From Sinonovacula constricta (Eukaryota; Mollusca; Bivalvia; Cardiida; Solecurtidae): a stretch of DNA of 64,000 bases. The notes below the pieces were generated by a model, which searched no databases, had not been told where the DNA came from, and saw only the letters and a program-made list of their open reading frames with translations. The stretch covers positions 46,531,778-46,595,777 of the forward strand of contig CM017567.1 of the NCBI GenBank assembly GCA_007844125.1, read 5' to 3'. This document shows positions 13,201 to 28,200 of the stretch, piece by piece (the first letter of the stretch is position 1; each line of letters opens with the position of its first letter). The translations under genes and the position numbers were made by a program.

Positions 13201-16200
13201 CAGGAACCCCCTTTTGCTTTGGGGCAGCATTGGACCATAAAACCCACTGACTAATGAAAGGGGCAATATGTTTTATTGCTCTGTGGATCAACTTGGATGT
13301 GGATCAACTTGGAAGGTATTTAAGCTTCATTTGATTGCCTCGTTTATTAGCATTCTAATCGCTGCATTGTTAACACCTATTGAAAAAGATCTTGTACACA
13401 AATTGTTTGATAATATTTATTGATAGTCTCACTTTATCTTGCTTCAGAAGTATGCCTGATGCTTATGATATTAAATAAAGAAATTGCCTATGACATATTT
13501 CTTTTGTTTTATTCAAACCCTTCTTCTAACAATTTATATAACCTTAAATGCATGAAAAGTATATTATCTGAAAGAAAAATTATTTCTGAATAAACTTTTT
13601 AATTACATAAATATGATTAAATAAATCATTGTAGCTTAAAATATAGCTTAAACATAACTACTGTCAGCTTCCCACACAAAACCAATAATGCTCTATGAAC
13701 CTGAGGTACCTTTATCACCAGTTTACCTATGCATGCCAGGTGGCCTGATAAGCCATCTGGTTATGCATTAGGCATATGGTTATTTAGGAGAACTGTTTGA
13801 GTGAAAGGTGATGCCTGTCTGCAAAGTTGATGATAAGATGAACTGGAATGGTTATTATAAATGCCATTTTCCCCCATACTTTTCCTAACCCACCTGTCAT
13901 GCAGATGTCCTCCAAATGCCCAGATATATGCGACAGCAAACATGCTCTTCATCTGCTCCATGTAGTTGGGAATGTTGTGCTCAATCTGAGAGCTGCTTGT
14001 CATCCGACTGGTGGTGCCACCAACACCACCAACACCACCTACACTACTGGGGGTCGTCACCTTGCTGGCATCTAGAAACATACCTTAGTATATTAGCTTT
14101 AGAAAACAATTAGTTCTTATAAAGCAAAATTATGCCCTGAGATGCATCATACATGTACTATGTATCTCATTATACATATTGCATATTTCCATAAACATAT
14201 TGGAATTCATAAAAATTAAAATCTCCAGATAAAGTTAGTATTTCTTTTTTGTGTGTGCTTATTTCTTTACAGGTGCTTTATTGGTCACCTTGCCTACATC
14301 TAGAAACATGACAGCAGCATGTTAGCTCAAAAACAAGTTTCTTTTTTTTATTGATTTATCACAAAATAATGCAATTATGAGTTGTGAACTCATTATATTA
14401 ACAATGTCCCCTAATGCTATTTCTATTTTAACGTGTTTACTTGGCTACAATGTTTTGACAGGACCATGCTTCTTTGTTTTTGAATGCTCAGTTTGACATA
14501 CATTTCTTTTTCTTTTTTTTTTCTTTTTTTGTTATTTAGAGATGGTGTCCACTTGAAGCAAATACAGTCCTGCCTTCACTGTATATAGCATGCCGCAAAC
14601 ATCTGGCATGAAATCACATCAAGTCACATTATCCTGACACTGGGTCAACAAGTAGCGGAATTACCCTTATATTTGCTTGAGCATTAGTAAGATAGTTATA
14701 ATATTACCATTTTTACTGACTCTGGTTTGTTGTGGGTTGGGATCAACCTGAGAGCTCTTGTAGCCCCATGTTTATGTAAATAAATAGATGTTATTTAGTA
14801 AAAGATGGCGTTACTTTTAAGTCAGTGTTTTCACATGGATGAAAAAAGAAATTGTTTGTTTTGTTGTTGTTTTTTGTAACGTCACATTGACACAGTAATG
14901 ATCATATTGTTGACGTCCAGTTTAATTTTGGCTGAGGAAGACCCCACACTTATGTCTGGGTAGAACCACCGGCACACCACAGGTTAGCTGGAAAACCTCC
15001 CCACATGGAAGTTCTCACCCTGACAGGGACTCGAACCCACACGGTGAGGGGCTGAGGAGTTTCAAGTCAGGGACTTTAACCACTCGGCCATGGGCGCACC
15101 AATTATATGTATGACAGCATTTAAAATTCATTTACAAAAAACAAATGTAATAATTGCTTGAGTATAAAAACACAGCACTTGCTCAAAACAATTGTTTTTA
15201 TTCTATTTCTTTCCCTCCACAAATTCCTTTATAAAACATTCCCCTACCCAGGTGGCAAAAATTAGATTATTGTGACAAAGAAGGAAGTGCTATAACATTT
15301 AAAAACATTAATTAATGCCAAAATGAATTCTATATATTTGAACATGAAGGAAGTATTTATGAAATTCAGTTAAAATTTAAATAAAAAAATATAAATTAAG
15401 TGAATAAAAATCAGAAAAAAATGATGTAATGTTAAACTTAGAGTACCTTGACTGAAAGTATTTCTAGTTTTTAGTATTTCTGTGTTAAATTTCTTATGAT
15501 ATTATTTTGATATAAATAGTTATATAATAATAGATTGTTAGTGTTTTGTGATGCTGTTCTAAGAGAGTGTGCAAGATGAATCAATAGAAGTTGATATCTT
15601 AAAATCTGTTTCTATGTTAGTTCATACCATCTTGAATACATGTGTACCCAAATCATCAAATAATAACATTTCAAAATGCAACAATGGAACAAATTCATAG
15701 TTTAACACAAAAACAAATATCAAAGATGAAAGTAATACAAGTAAAGATTGAAACACAAAGGGAAAGGAAGAATAAGAATGAGAGATAAAAACAGTGGCAA
15801 AGAAGCAAACAACAATGAATAACTTAAACAAAGCTAGGTAAAATAAGGTAAAATGTCACTTTCTAATTGGGGATGACAATGAAATAAATTCAGACTACAA
15901 ACTCCAAATAGTACATTTTAATGCAACTAAAATGTTATCTTTTTAACAACTCTAAAGTGACCCTATCTGATTTTACTGTAATTTTAATTTTCATTGAACT
16001 TCTTCTGATTCTGACATTGAAGAAACTGATCAATTTGTTTATTGGGTTCATTGTCCCACCAACAGTATTTCAATTATCTAGAGGTGTCCACTTGAAGCAG
16101 ATATAGTGCTGCCTTTACTGTGTATAGCATGCCGTGAACACCTGGCATGATACCACACCCAGTCACATTATCCTGACACCAGTCCAACCAGTAAAGGAAC

Positions 16201-19200
16201 TACCCTTATATTTGCTTGAGCCTTAGCAAGGGAGCTATACCACTACCATTTTTAATGACTTTGGTATGTTGTGGCCCCGGGATCGAACCCGAGGCCTCTC
16301 GAACCTGGAGCCGACGCTCTACCGAATGAGCTACCAAGTCTGTTCAGAGTAAACTGATTGAACATGTAACTGTGAGACTAAAAGAGTGAAAATAAAGCCC
16401 TGTTTGAACCTACTTTCGACTTTATATGGAAAAAAAAAATACAAGGCCTTATTGAGAAAAATGTTACATATCCTATTACTTATGTCTTTAGTAATTGTAT
16501 TATTAAATAATTATTATTATTTTTACTATTACTATTATTATTTTCTCCTATTTTAGAGCATATTTCTTGTCATTCTTTTTTATTCTGCATTCTGATATTA
16601 TTGCATACATTCAGTACAAAACAAGAGAACTGAAATTTGAAAATCCTAAAAAAATGAAGTGACATTTGACATGTGCATTTACTTTTGTGAACACTGGTAA
16701 TATTACATTTTTGTTTGTGGCAAAGTTGTGCGTAAGTTTTAATAAATGCATACAAGATCAACTGAGTCAATACAGCTTTTTAGATCAATTAATAAATAGG
16801 TGTTTGCAAAATGTGTACCATCTAAAACAAATCATAACAACATTAAGATAGGCCTAAATTTAACTATTATGAACTTAAAACAAACATTTTTATAATCTAG
16901 AGACAGATTAAAGGGCTTGAGGTTACATGACACTAAATGAATTTGTTCTTTACTCTGTAGTAAATGTCACAACTTTGGAAGCAATTTAACAGCAAACCGT
17001 TTCTTTGGGAACCCCAAAACTATATATTGTAAGAAAGACCCATATATTAACAAATTTACAGGGCCTTTGCAAAGAAAAGTTATGTTTTGTGAAGGCAGTT
17101 ATCCTCCCATGAAAACATACACTGTAATTATTGCATAGTATACCACATATTTTCAATGAAATTATCAGTTCCAGTCTAAATGAATCAGTCCATTATTGAG
17201 CATAGGAGTGTAGTTATTTTGCATTTTCATAATTCTACAATGTTTCAGCTTTGTTTTGCACCAAATTGCATGAGATTATCTTAATAAGAGCAAATACAGC
17301 AACAAAGCAAAATAATCTATCTTAAAAAAACAAGCAAAATAATCTATCTTAAAAAAAATTAAAAAAAGCTTTATGACAGGGGTTTTTCTTCAGGTGCATA
17401 TTTACGTTTACCACCATTTAAGAGGTAGCATTTTCAACTTTTGTTTTTAAAAATCAACTTGACATTTGCTCAGCAGAAAGAACTTGCAACTTCAGGTATG
17501 TATCTAAGTGATAAAAAACAGTTTACTCTCCACACAAGTCTTGTGTTTTTTAAAGGCTATTTACCTCTTGTCAACTGCATTCCAAAAATTTAATGAAGGT
17601 CAATAACTATAGAATATAAATGAAATTATGTTATTTTCTATATATTTTTAATGTTAATAACATAATATTCATAAAAGCAAATAAAACACTGGTCATATCA
17701 TCTTTATAAGTGTAGAGTGAACATTCTTGTGATACATGTAATGCCCAAAAGATACTGGGGAAATGCAAGGATTTTTTCCCCCCACAAAATTTGGAAGATG
17801 GCCAACACCTCTAATATTGGAAATTTTTTGCCGAAAATCATAGTTTTGAGAAATTTTTCAAACTATTATTTTTAAGAAAATTATATTGTTCATATTTTCT
17901 ATAATATGGTATGTCAATGCAAAAAAAATTAGTAACAGCATATTATATATGCAGAATTTGTTAAAAAAAATCATTGATTTTCAGAGATAAGGACTCTTGC
18001 ATGTTATTGTGTCTTAATTGAGCATTTTTCTGTTAGAATTGGGGAAAAGTATACTGTTCCCATTTAGAATATATCTAAATAATAGGCATAAAATTAGAAA
18101 AAAAATCCCTGAAATGATAATAAATTTGCATTATACATTTTTAAATCTCACTAGGATATACATGTAAAAACCCAAGGCATTTATTGTAAATTAGGAATCT
18201 GTTACAAAATCTTCCAGCAGTTACACTATTCACAACTACATTTTCATATGGTGTTTCATAAAGCAATAAAATAACATGACAAAATAACAAAGTGTTAAAA
18301 AGTACTTAATAATATCTTATGTGGGATGACAATAAGAAGAGATAAAAGTGCAAATAATTCACCCACATAATTGCTACTGTCTACATAGGAAGAATACAGG
18401 CTAAAAAGCAGTGAGTGCGTGCACCCTCTATATCAAAATAGTGATCTGCAGAGAAAAAAACAACATTATTCTATACTTGATACTGACAGAGGAATAAATA
18501 TCTTCCATAGAATTCCACGTGGGATTTGACAAAACTCTTGTAATCCCCACCACCGACCCACCCCCCTCACAGCTCCACAAAAAAGACATAAGACAGATGT
18601 GTTTTTTTTCAACATATTTTGCATAAGCTTAGAACTGATGTAATAAACGTCAATGTACAAAACTACATTGTACCAAAATATCTTTAAGACATTTGACTTT
18701 TGTTCGCCATTTACTCTGATAATCAATATTTAATGTATGTTTTCTGTAAATCTTTTTGTAAGCCAATGAAAAAGCAAGAATCTGTAAGAGCTTTTTTGAT
18801 TGGCTGTTAAGACGCTAAATCCCAGATACAACTATGAGAAAACTCTATCCATCCATCAGTATTGTAAGCAGTTATGTAAAAGGTCCCAGGAAACTAACGT
18901 TGTCTTGCCACAATGTGTCTGGTTTTACCAATCTTGCCCAAATTTCTCGAAATGATAATCAGTTTGGTCTCCTCTGAAAAGGGAATAATCAGCAAAACAA
19001 CATAGAGGGATCTTAATTAATTAGCTATGGAAATGGTACTGTTAGTTTTTATTCTAACCCTGATACATTTTGTTAATTAGCTTTACTAAATTCTTCGATA
19101 TTGGCTTAAAATGTCATGACATGGTCAAAAGCCTAATTGCTGGCTAGCTTTTGATTGCTTCAAATATTTTTACCTCAATTAAATGGAATACAACAAGATT

Positions 19201-22200
19201 TTGCAGTACCAACAAAGGAATGTTACGAGAGCAGTAACTATTGTTAAAAACAAATAAACTTTTTTAAACTGATCAATCTGAAACTGGGTAAATTATCAAC
19301 TCATTGGCATGTGAATAGATCTGGTTATTGCATCTTCTGTAACATATGCAATCTGTGAGATACTTCTAAAACTGGTGTGAAGGTATCACAACGAAAATAC
19401 AATGAAAAATGACTGACATGAGAGATAAATAATACACTTATTTCGAAAAAAACAACAACACAAAGGTAAATCATACAGACATACATGTGAACTTATTCTG
19501 AGGTCAAAGTGGGAGATTTTCAATATAAAAATAACAATTAGTTACTATGGAAACAAAAACAGTTAAAGTGATTAAACAAGCATGGTAGAGGACTATTTTT
19601 CATTTATTCATTGTAAATTATTAAAAGAAAATTTCAATACTGAAAACATTTACATTAAGCCCTTTAGAAAACCCCTTCAACATGTAAGTACTTTAAAAAC
19701 CATCAGGTAAGTCATTCATTTGAACTTTTCTGAGGCCAAAGTAGGAGATTTTCACTTGCAAAGTGGGAGATTTGTTATTTTCATATAAACAAAGAATGAA
19801 GTTATCTGATTCCAAATTGGGAGATTTCTGAAAATGCGTAAAACATCACCCATTTTCAAATAATTTTGAATGTTAAAAGTGGGAGTCTCCCTCCAAAAGT
19901 GGGAGCGTTCACATGCATGTACAGACTGAAATATCTTGGTGAAACAAAAATATTTCAAGAATAAATAAAAGCCATGCAAGATTCAGATAATAAAAGAAAT
20001 AAGAATTCCCCATTCTATAAAGATGGTCAATCGGAACACCTCGGATAATTCACAAATCATTTCTCGGATGTATGTAGGTAGTCGGATTACCTCGGCCATT
20101 TCCCTAAATTGGACTTCTTTTGTGACAGACGTCAAAACAAAGATGGCAGCTCGGATAACAGCTCACTATAGTACGATGCCTGTAAAACTTCACTTTGTGG
20201 CTGCTTCAAATTTAAATCATCCAAGTTTAATTTACCTGGCGCAGCAAAGAGACAGCTGTCAAACGAAGCAATTATCTATGTTTTGTGCCAACTATATTTA
20301 AAGCATCTTCTTCTGACTTCCGGCGAACAAAACTGATCGTGATTTGAGCAAGTATCGTTGCACCAGATACATCTGAGGGATGATTGTCCTGAGGACGGAA
20401 TTACCCGAGGAGTTCGGATTGAAAGATGGTTTACATATAAAACAATCTGTATAGAGCACTGGCAGTACATGTATATAAATGAACTACAGAGAAGATTTTA
20501 TTAATGTGTTTTTATACGCTACAATTATATTTTTTAAGTTTTCAAGAGAATTATTTAGTTTAGTTAACTGAGTCAACATTTCAAGCAGACAATGTTCTTA
20601 ATTTCTCCCAATATATTGCCAAAGCTGTACAGGATTTTGAGAAAATTAAAGGATTATCCAAAAAGTTTGGATAAAAATGTCACCAATAATGACTATATTA
20701 TTTTGCCCCAAATTGTTAATACATGTATAAAATGTAAATTACAAAAAGTCAAATGTGTACTTATTTATAAATGGAAACTACAAAAAGTCAAATGTGTACT
20801 TATTTATAAAACACTGTTTGGTGACCCTACAATGACATCATAATAATAAGTTAACAGGAGAAAAAAGGGACATTGCTGAACTCACCTGTTTTTTCTAAAT
20901 TTTGCAAATCAGCAAATTCATAACCTAAATTAACACCCCAATATGTATGAAGATTATAAATATGTGTCTGTTATTCATATTAAATATTCATATTCATATT
21001 GTAATACTTCAAAATGAACATCTTATAGTTCCAATATAGGGACCCTTTAAGTCATATGAATAACTCGTTAGAACATATTGATAAATATACTGCATGCAAT
21101 GGAGATACAACATTTGTATCATTCTTTTTAAAATATGTAAATAAAGTGTAATATATAGTTGAATTTTTATTATGATTAGAGAAAATAAAATAAAATAAAA
21201 TAAAAGTTCCATATCTTGTTATATATAGGAAGGAAAATACACAATCACCTTTGCTTCATGCAAACAAAATGTTAATTTAAAAAGATTTAATGTCACAGTA
21301 TAATATATAAATAGATGTAAAAAAAAGTCCTTCACTTATATCTAGTGGTATTTTATATAAAATGAAAATATAATCAAAATTAACTATCTAAAGTAAGTCA
21401 TTCTTGACTTTATAATCATACTTGAAATCAGCCTCTATGATACCAAAGCCATCCATGCTAATTGAATGTTCACAAGTATATGAGTAGTTTTGTATCTTTC
21501 TTTTTTAAATCATCCAACATTAGAGACAAAATATTTTCTCCTTAATTAGAGATGTGTTACTTCTTAAAGACATATAAACACCAAATTTTACACCATTACC
21601 ATATTTTCCCATCAGATATACATGAAAGGACCTTATAAGTAAAAAGACTAGCGAAACAAAAGAAAAAACAGAGAAAAAACAACATCATTGGACTCACCAT
21701 CTGGTTCACGAGACCGAATTTTCTTTTCAAACTCATCACGAGAGAACCCTCGATCAAGAAGAGCTGAGTACATCATGACAAATGAGGTCACTTCCTGTAC
21801 ACCGGGGACAACCCGGTTCGCCATGGCAACTGAATGGCCGACGTCAGTAAGGAGTGCAGAGGTACATTCGGACTCAAGAAATTTGAGTGTGGGTCCAAAT
21901 ACATCATGGGCAAGGTCTATGATAACCTTCATGCTACAAATAATGGAAATAGGGTGTTTAGGCTGTAAGGGGAAAGAGAGATAGGATTCAGGATTCGCTG
22001 GCTCTTTTGCCGATACTGTGCAGCAACATTTCTAACATTATAGCACAGGGGCACTTATGAGGTGCCCAGGGACTGAACCCGGCCAGTCCATTATACTGAC
22101 ACCTACAAGTCAGGCATAATGCTGTCCCCTTAGCCCCGAGCATTAGGATGGAAGCCACTACTACCAACATTAAAGTCTATGGTTTGACCCTGGCCGGGGT

Positions 22201-25200
22201 TTGAACCTGCGAACCTTCCGAATCCGCAAGCCGACACTCTACCGCTTGAGCTATTGCGGCCGGATGTAAGAGGAAAGAGGGAACATTTATCAATCTATTA
22301 GCCAATGTATGTTTCAGATAAATCATTGCCAGATAGGACAAGTATCTTTATACAGTCATTAAATCATGTGGTCAGACAACAGGTAGGAATACCAAAACAA
22401 CTTTTCATAAGCGTTTTAGTTATGTTCAAGCTGTATGGTTATAAAGTATTAACAATGTTTAAATGTGTACTTTTATAAACAAAAAACAAATGGACACTGC
22501 ATTAAAGGTAATCATTCTACTACTGTCCTAGTCCAAAAATGCATTATGGGATATATCGAGCAGATACAATGGCAAAGACAACACTATTAGGACAGAAGGC
22601 ACAAGTAACGATTTAGAACTTTTAACATAAAATGGAATACTGCAACATTTAAAATTTGGCAAATTATGTCTACATTAAATTATTAGATCATTATTTCAAT
22701 ATGAAAGCTTGCCAAGATAAATGTTTTCTGACTCACCAGATATACTTTACTATTCTTGACACAAGCCATGTATTTCTCTATTTACCTGCTACTTTCATTA
22801 TTATATCTTAATTTTTGTTAAGTTTAAGGAAGGCCCTTGTCCAAAGAATGTTATCTAACAAAGAAGCATACATGTAAACTATTTCTTTGGCCAAAGGGGG
22901 ACATTGTCACTTGCAAAGTGGGAGATTTGTTATTTTTAAATAATTTTAAACCTTAAAACAGAAAGTGTCCCTCCAAGAGCAAGAGAATTCACATGTATGA
23001 AGAAAAAAATAGATTATAAATACTAAAAAAATGGCCATCGTACCATGTTGAAGTGAAGATCCATTTCGACTTTGCAGTTTTGGCCCAGCATTCAAAAAGG
23101 GATGGCCAAAGGACGATATCCTCACCAAAGTGTGTAACATTACAGTGGGCGATGAGAGAAGGCGAGGCGTGGGCCAGGTCGGTGGTCTCAAATAGTACCT
23201 GGGTACTGTTTGCTATATGGTAGAGAGAATTTCAGCATGTCAGTATACAAGGTCTTAGCCTGCTAAGCACTGTTCAGGTTTTTAACAAAAAGGATTAATA
23301 AAAACACATTAAAAAATTATAAGTTTTTCAATTCACAGCTAGCTAATGCTTATCCTTTGATATACGAATGTCAAATATCACAGGATTGTATTAAATAATA
23401 TATTTTTTATCTATGATGTAATCAACTTGTGTTATAAAGCCACAGGAAAGGTACCGTAAAGTTTTATAGATAAGACGCAGTTTTTTGCCCCAAATGATGA
23501 TAAAAAAGTGGGGGGTGCGTCTTATACATGCGAATTTAAGTTTTCCCCTTTTTTCCCAGACCAAAATTGACCCTTAGACTAATCCGACCGCAGAGAATAT
23601 CGCCGATAGTATCGGCCATAGACAACTGTATTGTGCTATTTTAAGGGAAAAGTTACGTTGTTTTTACCTAAAATTTGACATTAAACATAAAAAGAGACAT
23701 TTAAATTCGTTTGTGTATACATAAAACAACAATATGCAATAGATATTTGCATAAATATCAATTTATTCTAACAAAATCGGCGAAGTTTCATAATCCGGAA
23801 ACGGTTATTGAGTTTTAGTGGAACGGGCATATTCATTGACGACGCTGTTATTATCATCGTCTAAGTAATATGGTATTATTCAATTGATCAATTTTGAATT
23901 GAAATTTGTTTTATTTTAAATGTTAACTACGAAAAAATTTTAACTTGAAATTAAAAACCCACTTAACAACAATAAAATGTGCATTGGCTATTTGCGCAGA
24001 CAAGTTTTCACACCTCTTTTGGATGTTAATAGATCGTCTATCATCCGTAAGTAATTACAAAGGTGCATAGAACTAATTTGTTGGTAAGCGGTCACTTAAA
24101 TAGCATGGTGTGAAAATGAACATATAAAAGCCTTTAGTTGTTATTTTAAATGTCATTTGTGTGTTTGTCCCATGCGTCGAGAACTTAATTATAGGCCGAG
24201 AACTTAATTGTTTTTATGACATGCTGCCGCGTGAAACAGGATGTTCTCTCATGTGTAGGGCTGGGATAGCCGCGAGAATATCCTGTCTGGCGTGTAAACG
24301 ATATATTGGGGTAGAGTGTCATAACGTAACACAATACACACGGTCTCACAAGGCAAACAGTCGCGACGTATTATTCAAGACACTTAGAGAATAATAAGCA
24401 CTCGGCGCAAACACCGATTTACGGAACAATTGGAACATGTTCCCTCGAGTCAAATCGAGCGATGCGGCGACGCGGGAATTTCGTAATGGCGGCCAGATGG
24501 ATTAGTGAATCGGGGATGCGTCTTGTCTTTGAGAATTTGCTTTTTTCCTTGGCAACATGTGCGTTTAGAAAACTTAACGGTACAAATAACCTACATATAT
24601 CATTGCAAAAAGATATCCCTCTTTTAATTTATTAAAGCCAAGCAATCATGGGGGCGCTGCGGCCGAGCGGTTAGAGTTGCTGATTTGAAACTCCTCAGCC
24701 CCTCACTGCGAGGGTTTTAGTCCCTGGCGGGGTTAGAAATTTCATGTGGGGAGGTTTTCCAGCTAACCTGTGGAGCATCGGTGGTTCTACCCAGACAGAA
24801 GTCTGGGGTGTTCCTCCACCAATAATTAGCTGGACATTGCCAATATGACCATAATTGTGTTGGTGCAATGTACAAAAACAACAAAATAAAACAACCAATC
24901 AACATGCACACTCAGTGTGTTTTACTCCCTCACATCTAGTAGTACATGATTAATATCATAACTACTGGGTTATAATAACAAATGACACCAATCATACTCA
25001 CTATTAAGCCGGACTTGCCCACCGTTGGCCATGGACAGTTTCCGTTCGGCATCCACCACTGTGTTCAGACTCTCTGTCCAATTGGGGTGGAGCACACCGT
25101 CTAGTACCACCCACTTCAGCAGGACTGATGGAAGGTCCCCACCTTTTAGCTTCTGTTTCTGGTCCAACTTGCGATAGTTGCTGAGATACGTCTTCACAGC

Positions 25201-28200
25201 ATCATTCATGAAGTTGGCATCTCTCATGACCTTGGGGAGTAATCCCCCCTGCCACATACCGTCCTCAAAGTGACCAAGTAGCTGTCAAGGGGAAGGGGTG
25301 TTCAGTTAGCATTCTATTTACACGTACAAAAGAACAAATAAATGCATAAAAATGAAGTTCAAATATTAAGAGAATTTCTTTAGCATCTTCTGTTTGTTTG
25401 TTTATTTATTGGGTTTATCATCCCACTAACAGTGTTTCAGTTATCTGGAGACAGTGTCCACTTGAAGCAAATATAGTGCTGCCTTCACTGCGTATAACAT
25501 GCTGTGAACACCCGACACGATACCACACCCAGTCACATTATCCTGACACCGGGCTAACCAGTCGTGAACTACCCTTATATTTGCGTGAGCGTTAGCAAAG
25601 AAGCTATACCACTAAATATTTTACCTACATCATGAGCTCAGGTGCTTTTAAAGAACGAAATTCTATTTCAAATATATAAATGATATATAATATTTAAAAG
25701 TACAATATCAAAGCAAGTTTAAAAGGATGACAATAATTGTACATTTTCAAACTTCAATTTTTTTTTTTAAAATTCAATAGTTCGGATTTAAGGTCTAATT
25801 TTTCCTCAAAGCCCTTTGTTCCTACTACACACTGGAAGTGACCAATTGATGGCCACACCCTCATTAACTAGATCCAACCAATCAGAGCATGAATCATGCT
25901 TGAAGGTTTACATTAGTTTATTCTGCAAAATGGGGATAATGGGGAAATAGTTTAAAAAAAATCAGTTGTTCTAAATGGTTTGAAGGCCATTGTTATCAAA
26001 ACGTAACTATAAACTGCATCAATGACAATGCATATAACAGTTCAATGCTAGAGTTGATGATGGATCTTTTTGAGGTGTGGTAAAATTGGTTAAACTGGCT
26101 ATTTTGGTTAAACTTTTTGTGTTGGTAATTTGTCCCCAAAGTGACATTTTTATTGGTACTTTGTCCCCAAGTTCTATGTTAACCCTTTACATGCTGGAAA
26201 CACAATTAGGGTAGGGTTTGTTCTATGTTAACCCTTTACTTGCTGGAAACAACATTAGGATGGGGTTTGTTCTATGTTAACACTTTACTTGCTGGAAACA
26301 TCATTTTGGTGGGGTTTGTTCTATGTTAACCCTTTACTTGCTAGAAACACCCTTTGGGTGGGGTTTGTGCTATGTGAACCTTTACTTGCTAGAAACACCC
26401 TTTTGGTGGGGTTTGTTCTATGTTAACCCTTTACTTGCTGGAAACACCATAAGGATAGGGTTTGTTCTATGTTCACCCTTTACTTGCTGGAAACACCATT
26501 AAGGATGGAGTTTGTTCTGTTAACCATTTACTTGCTGGAAACACAATTAGGGTACATGTAGGGTTTGTTCTATGTTAACCATTTACTTGCTGGAAACACA
26601 ATTAGGATAGGGTTTGTTCTATGTTAACCCTTTACTTGCTGGAAACACCATAAGGATAGGGTTTGTTCTATGTTAACCCTTTACTTGCTGGAAACACCAT
26701 AAGGATAGAGTTTGTTCTGTTAACCCTTTACTTACTGGAAACACCATTAAGGGTGGAGTTAGTTCTGTTAACCAATTACTTGCTGGAAACACAATTAGTG
26801 TAGGGTTTGTTCTATGTTAACCCTTTACTTGCTAGAAACACCCTTTGGGTGGGGTTTGTGATATGTGAACCATTTACTTGCTGGAAACACCATTAAGGGT
26901 GGAGTTTGTTCTGTTAACCATTTACTTGCTGGAAACACAATTAGGGTAGGGTTTGGTCTATGTTAACCCTTTACTTGCTGGAAACACCATTAGGGTGGGG
27001 ATCGTTCTATGTTAACCCTTTACTTGCTGGAAACACCATTAGGGTGGGGTTTGTTCTGTTAACCCTTTACTTGCTGGAAACACCAGTAAGGGTGGAGTTT
27101 GTTCTGTTAACCCTTTACTTGCTGGAAACACCATTAAGGGTGGAGTTTGTTCTGTTAACCCTTTACTTGCTGGAAACACCATTAAGGGTGGAGTTTGTTC
27201 TGTTTACCCTTTACTTGCTGGAAACACCATTAGGGTGGGGATCATTCTATGTTAACCCTTTACTTGCTGGAAACACCATTAGGGTGGGGATCGTTCTATG
27301 TTAACCCTTTACTTGCTGGAAACACCATTAGGGTGGGGATCATTCTATGTTAACCCTTTACTTGCTGGAAACACCATTAGGGTGGGGATCATTCTATGTT
27401 AACCCTTTACTTGCTGGAAACACCATTAGGGTGGGGATCGTTCTATGTTAACCCTTTACTTGCTGGAAACACCATTAGGGTGGGGATCATTCTATGTTAA
27501 CCCTTTACTTGCTGGAAACACCATTAGGGTGGGGATCGTTCTATGTTAACCCTTTATTTGCTGGAAACACAATTAGGGTGGGGTATGTTCTATGTTAACC
27601 CTTTACTTGCTAGAAACACCATTAGGGTGGGGTTTGTTCTATGTTAACCCTTTACTTGCTGTAAACACCATTAGGGTGGGGTATGTTCTATGTTAACCCT
27701 TTACTTGCTTTAAACACCATTAGGGTGGGGTATGTTCTATGTTAACCCTTTACTTGCTGTAAACACCATTAGGGTGGGGTATGTTCTATGTTAACCCTTT
27801 ACTTGCTGGAAACACCATTAGGGTGGGGTATGTTCTATGTTAACCTTTTACTTGCTGGAAACACCATTAGGGTGGGGTTTGTTCTATGTTAACCCTTTAC
27901 TTGCTGTAAACACCATTAGGGTGGGATTTTTTTCTATGTTAACCCTTTACTTGCTGGAAACACCATTAGGGTGTTAACCCTTTTCTTGCTGTAAACACCA
28001 TTAGGGTGGGGTATGTTCTATGTTAACCCTTTACTTGCTGGAAACACCATTAGGGTGGGGTTTGTTCTATGTTAACCCTTTACTTGCTGGAAACACCATT
28101 AGGGTGGGGTTTGTTCTATGTTAACCCTTTACTTGCTGTAAACACCATTAGGGTAGGGTTTGTTCTATGTTAACCCTTTACTTGCTGTAAACACCATTAG

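Larger units (their letters stand above)
14072..21697 (-). other. 7.6 kb intron between exons 24 and 25
   Basis: Holds SINE copies at 14.53, 14.87 and 16.03 kb, the 430-bp repeat at 16.9 kb, a CACATGTA-type MITE at 19.7 kb and a TIR element at 20.03 kb. The rest, notably 17.4-19.7 kb and 20.5-21.6 kb, is AT-rich with no gene seen. Confidence 0.7.
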
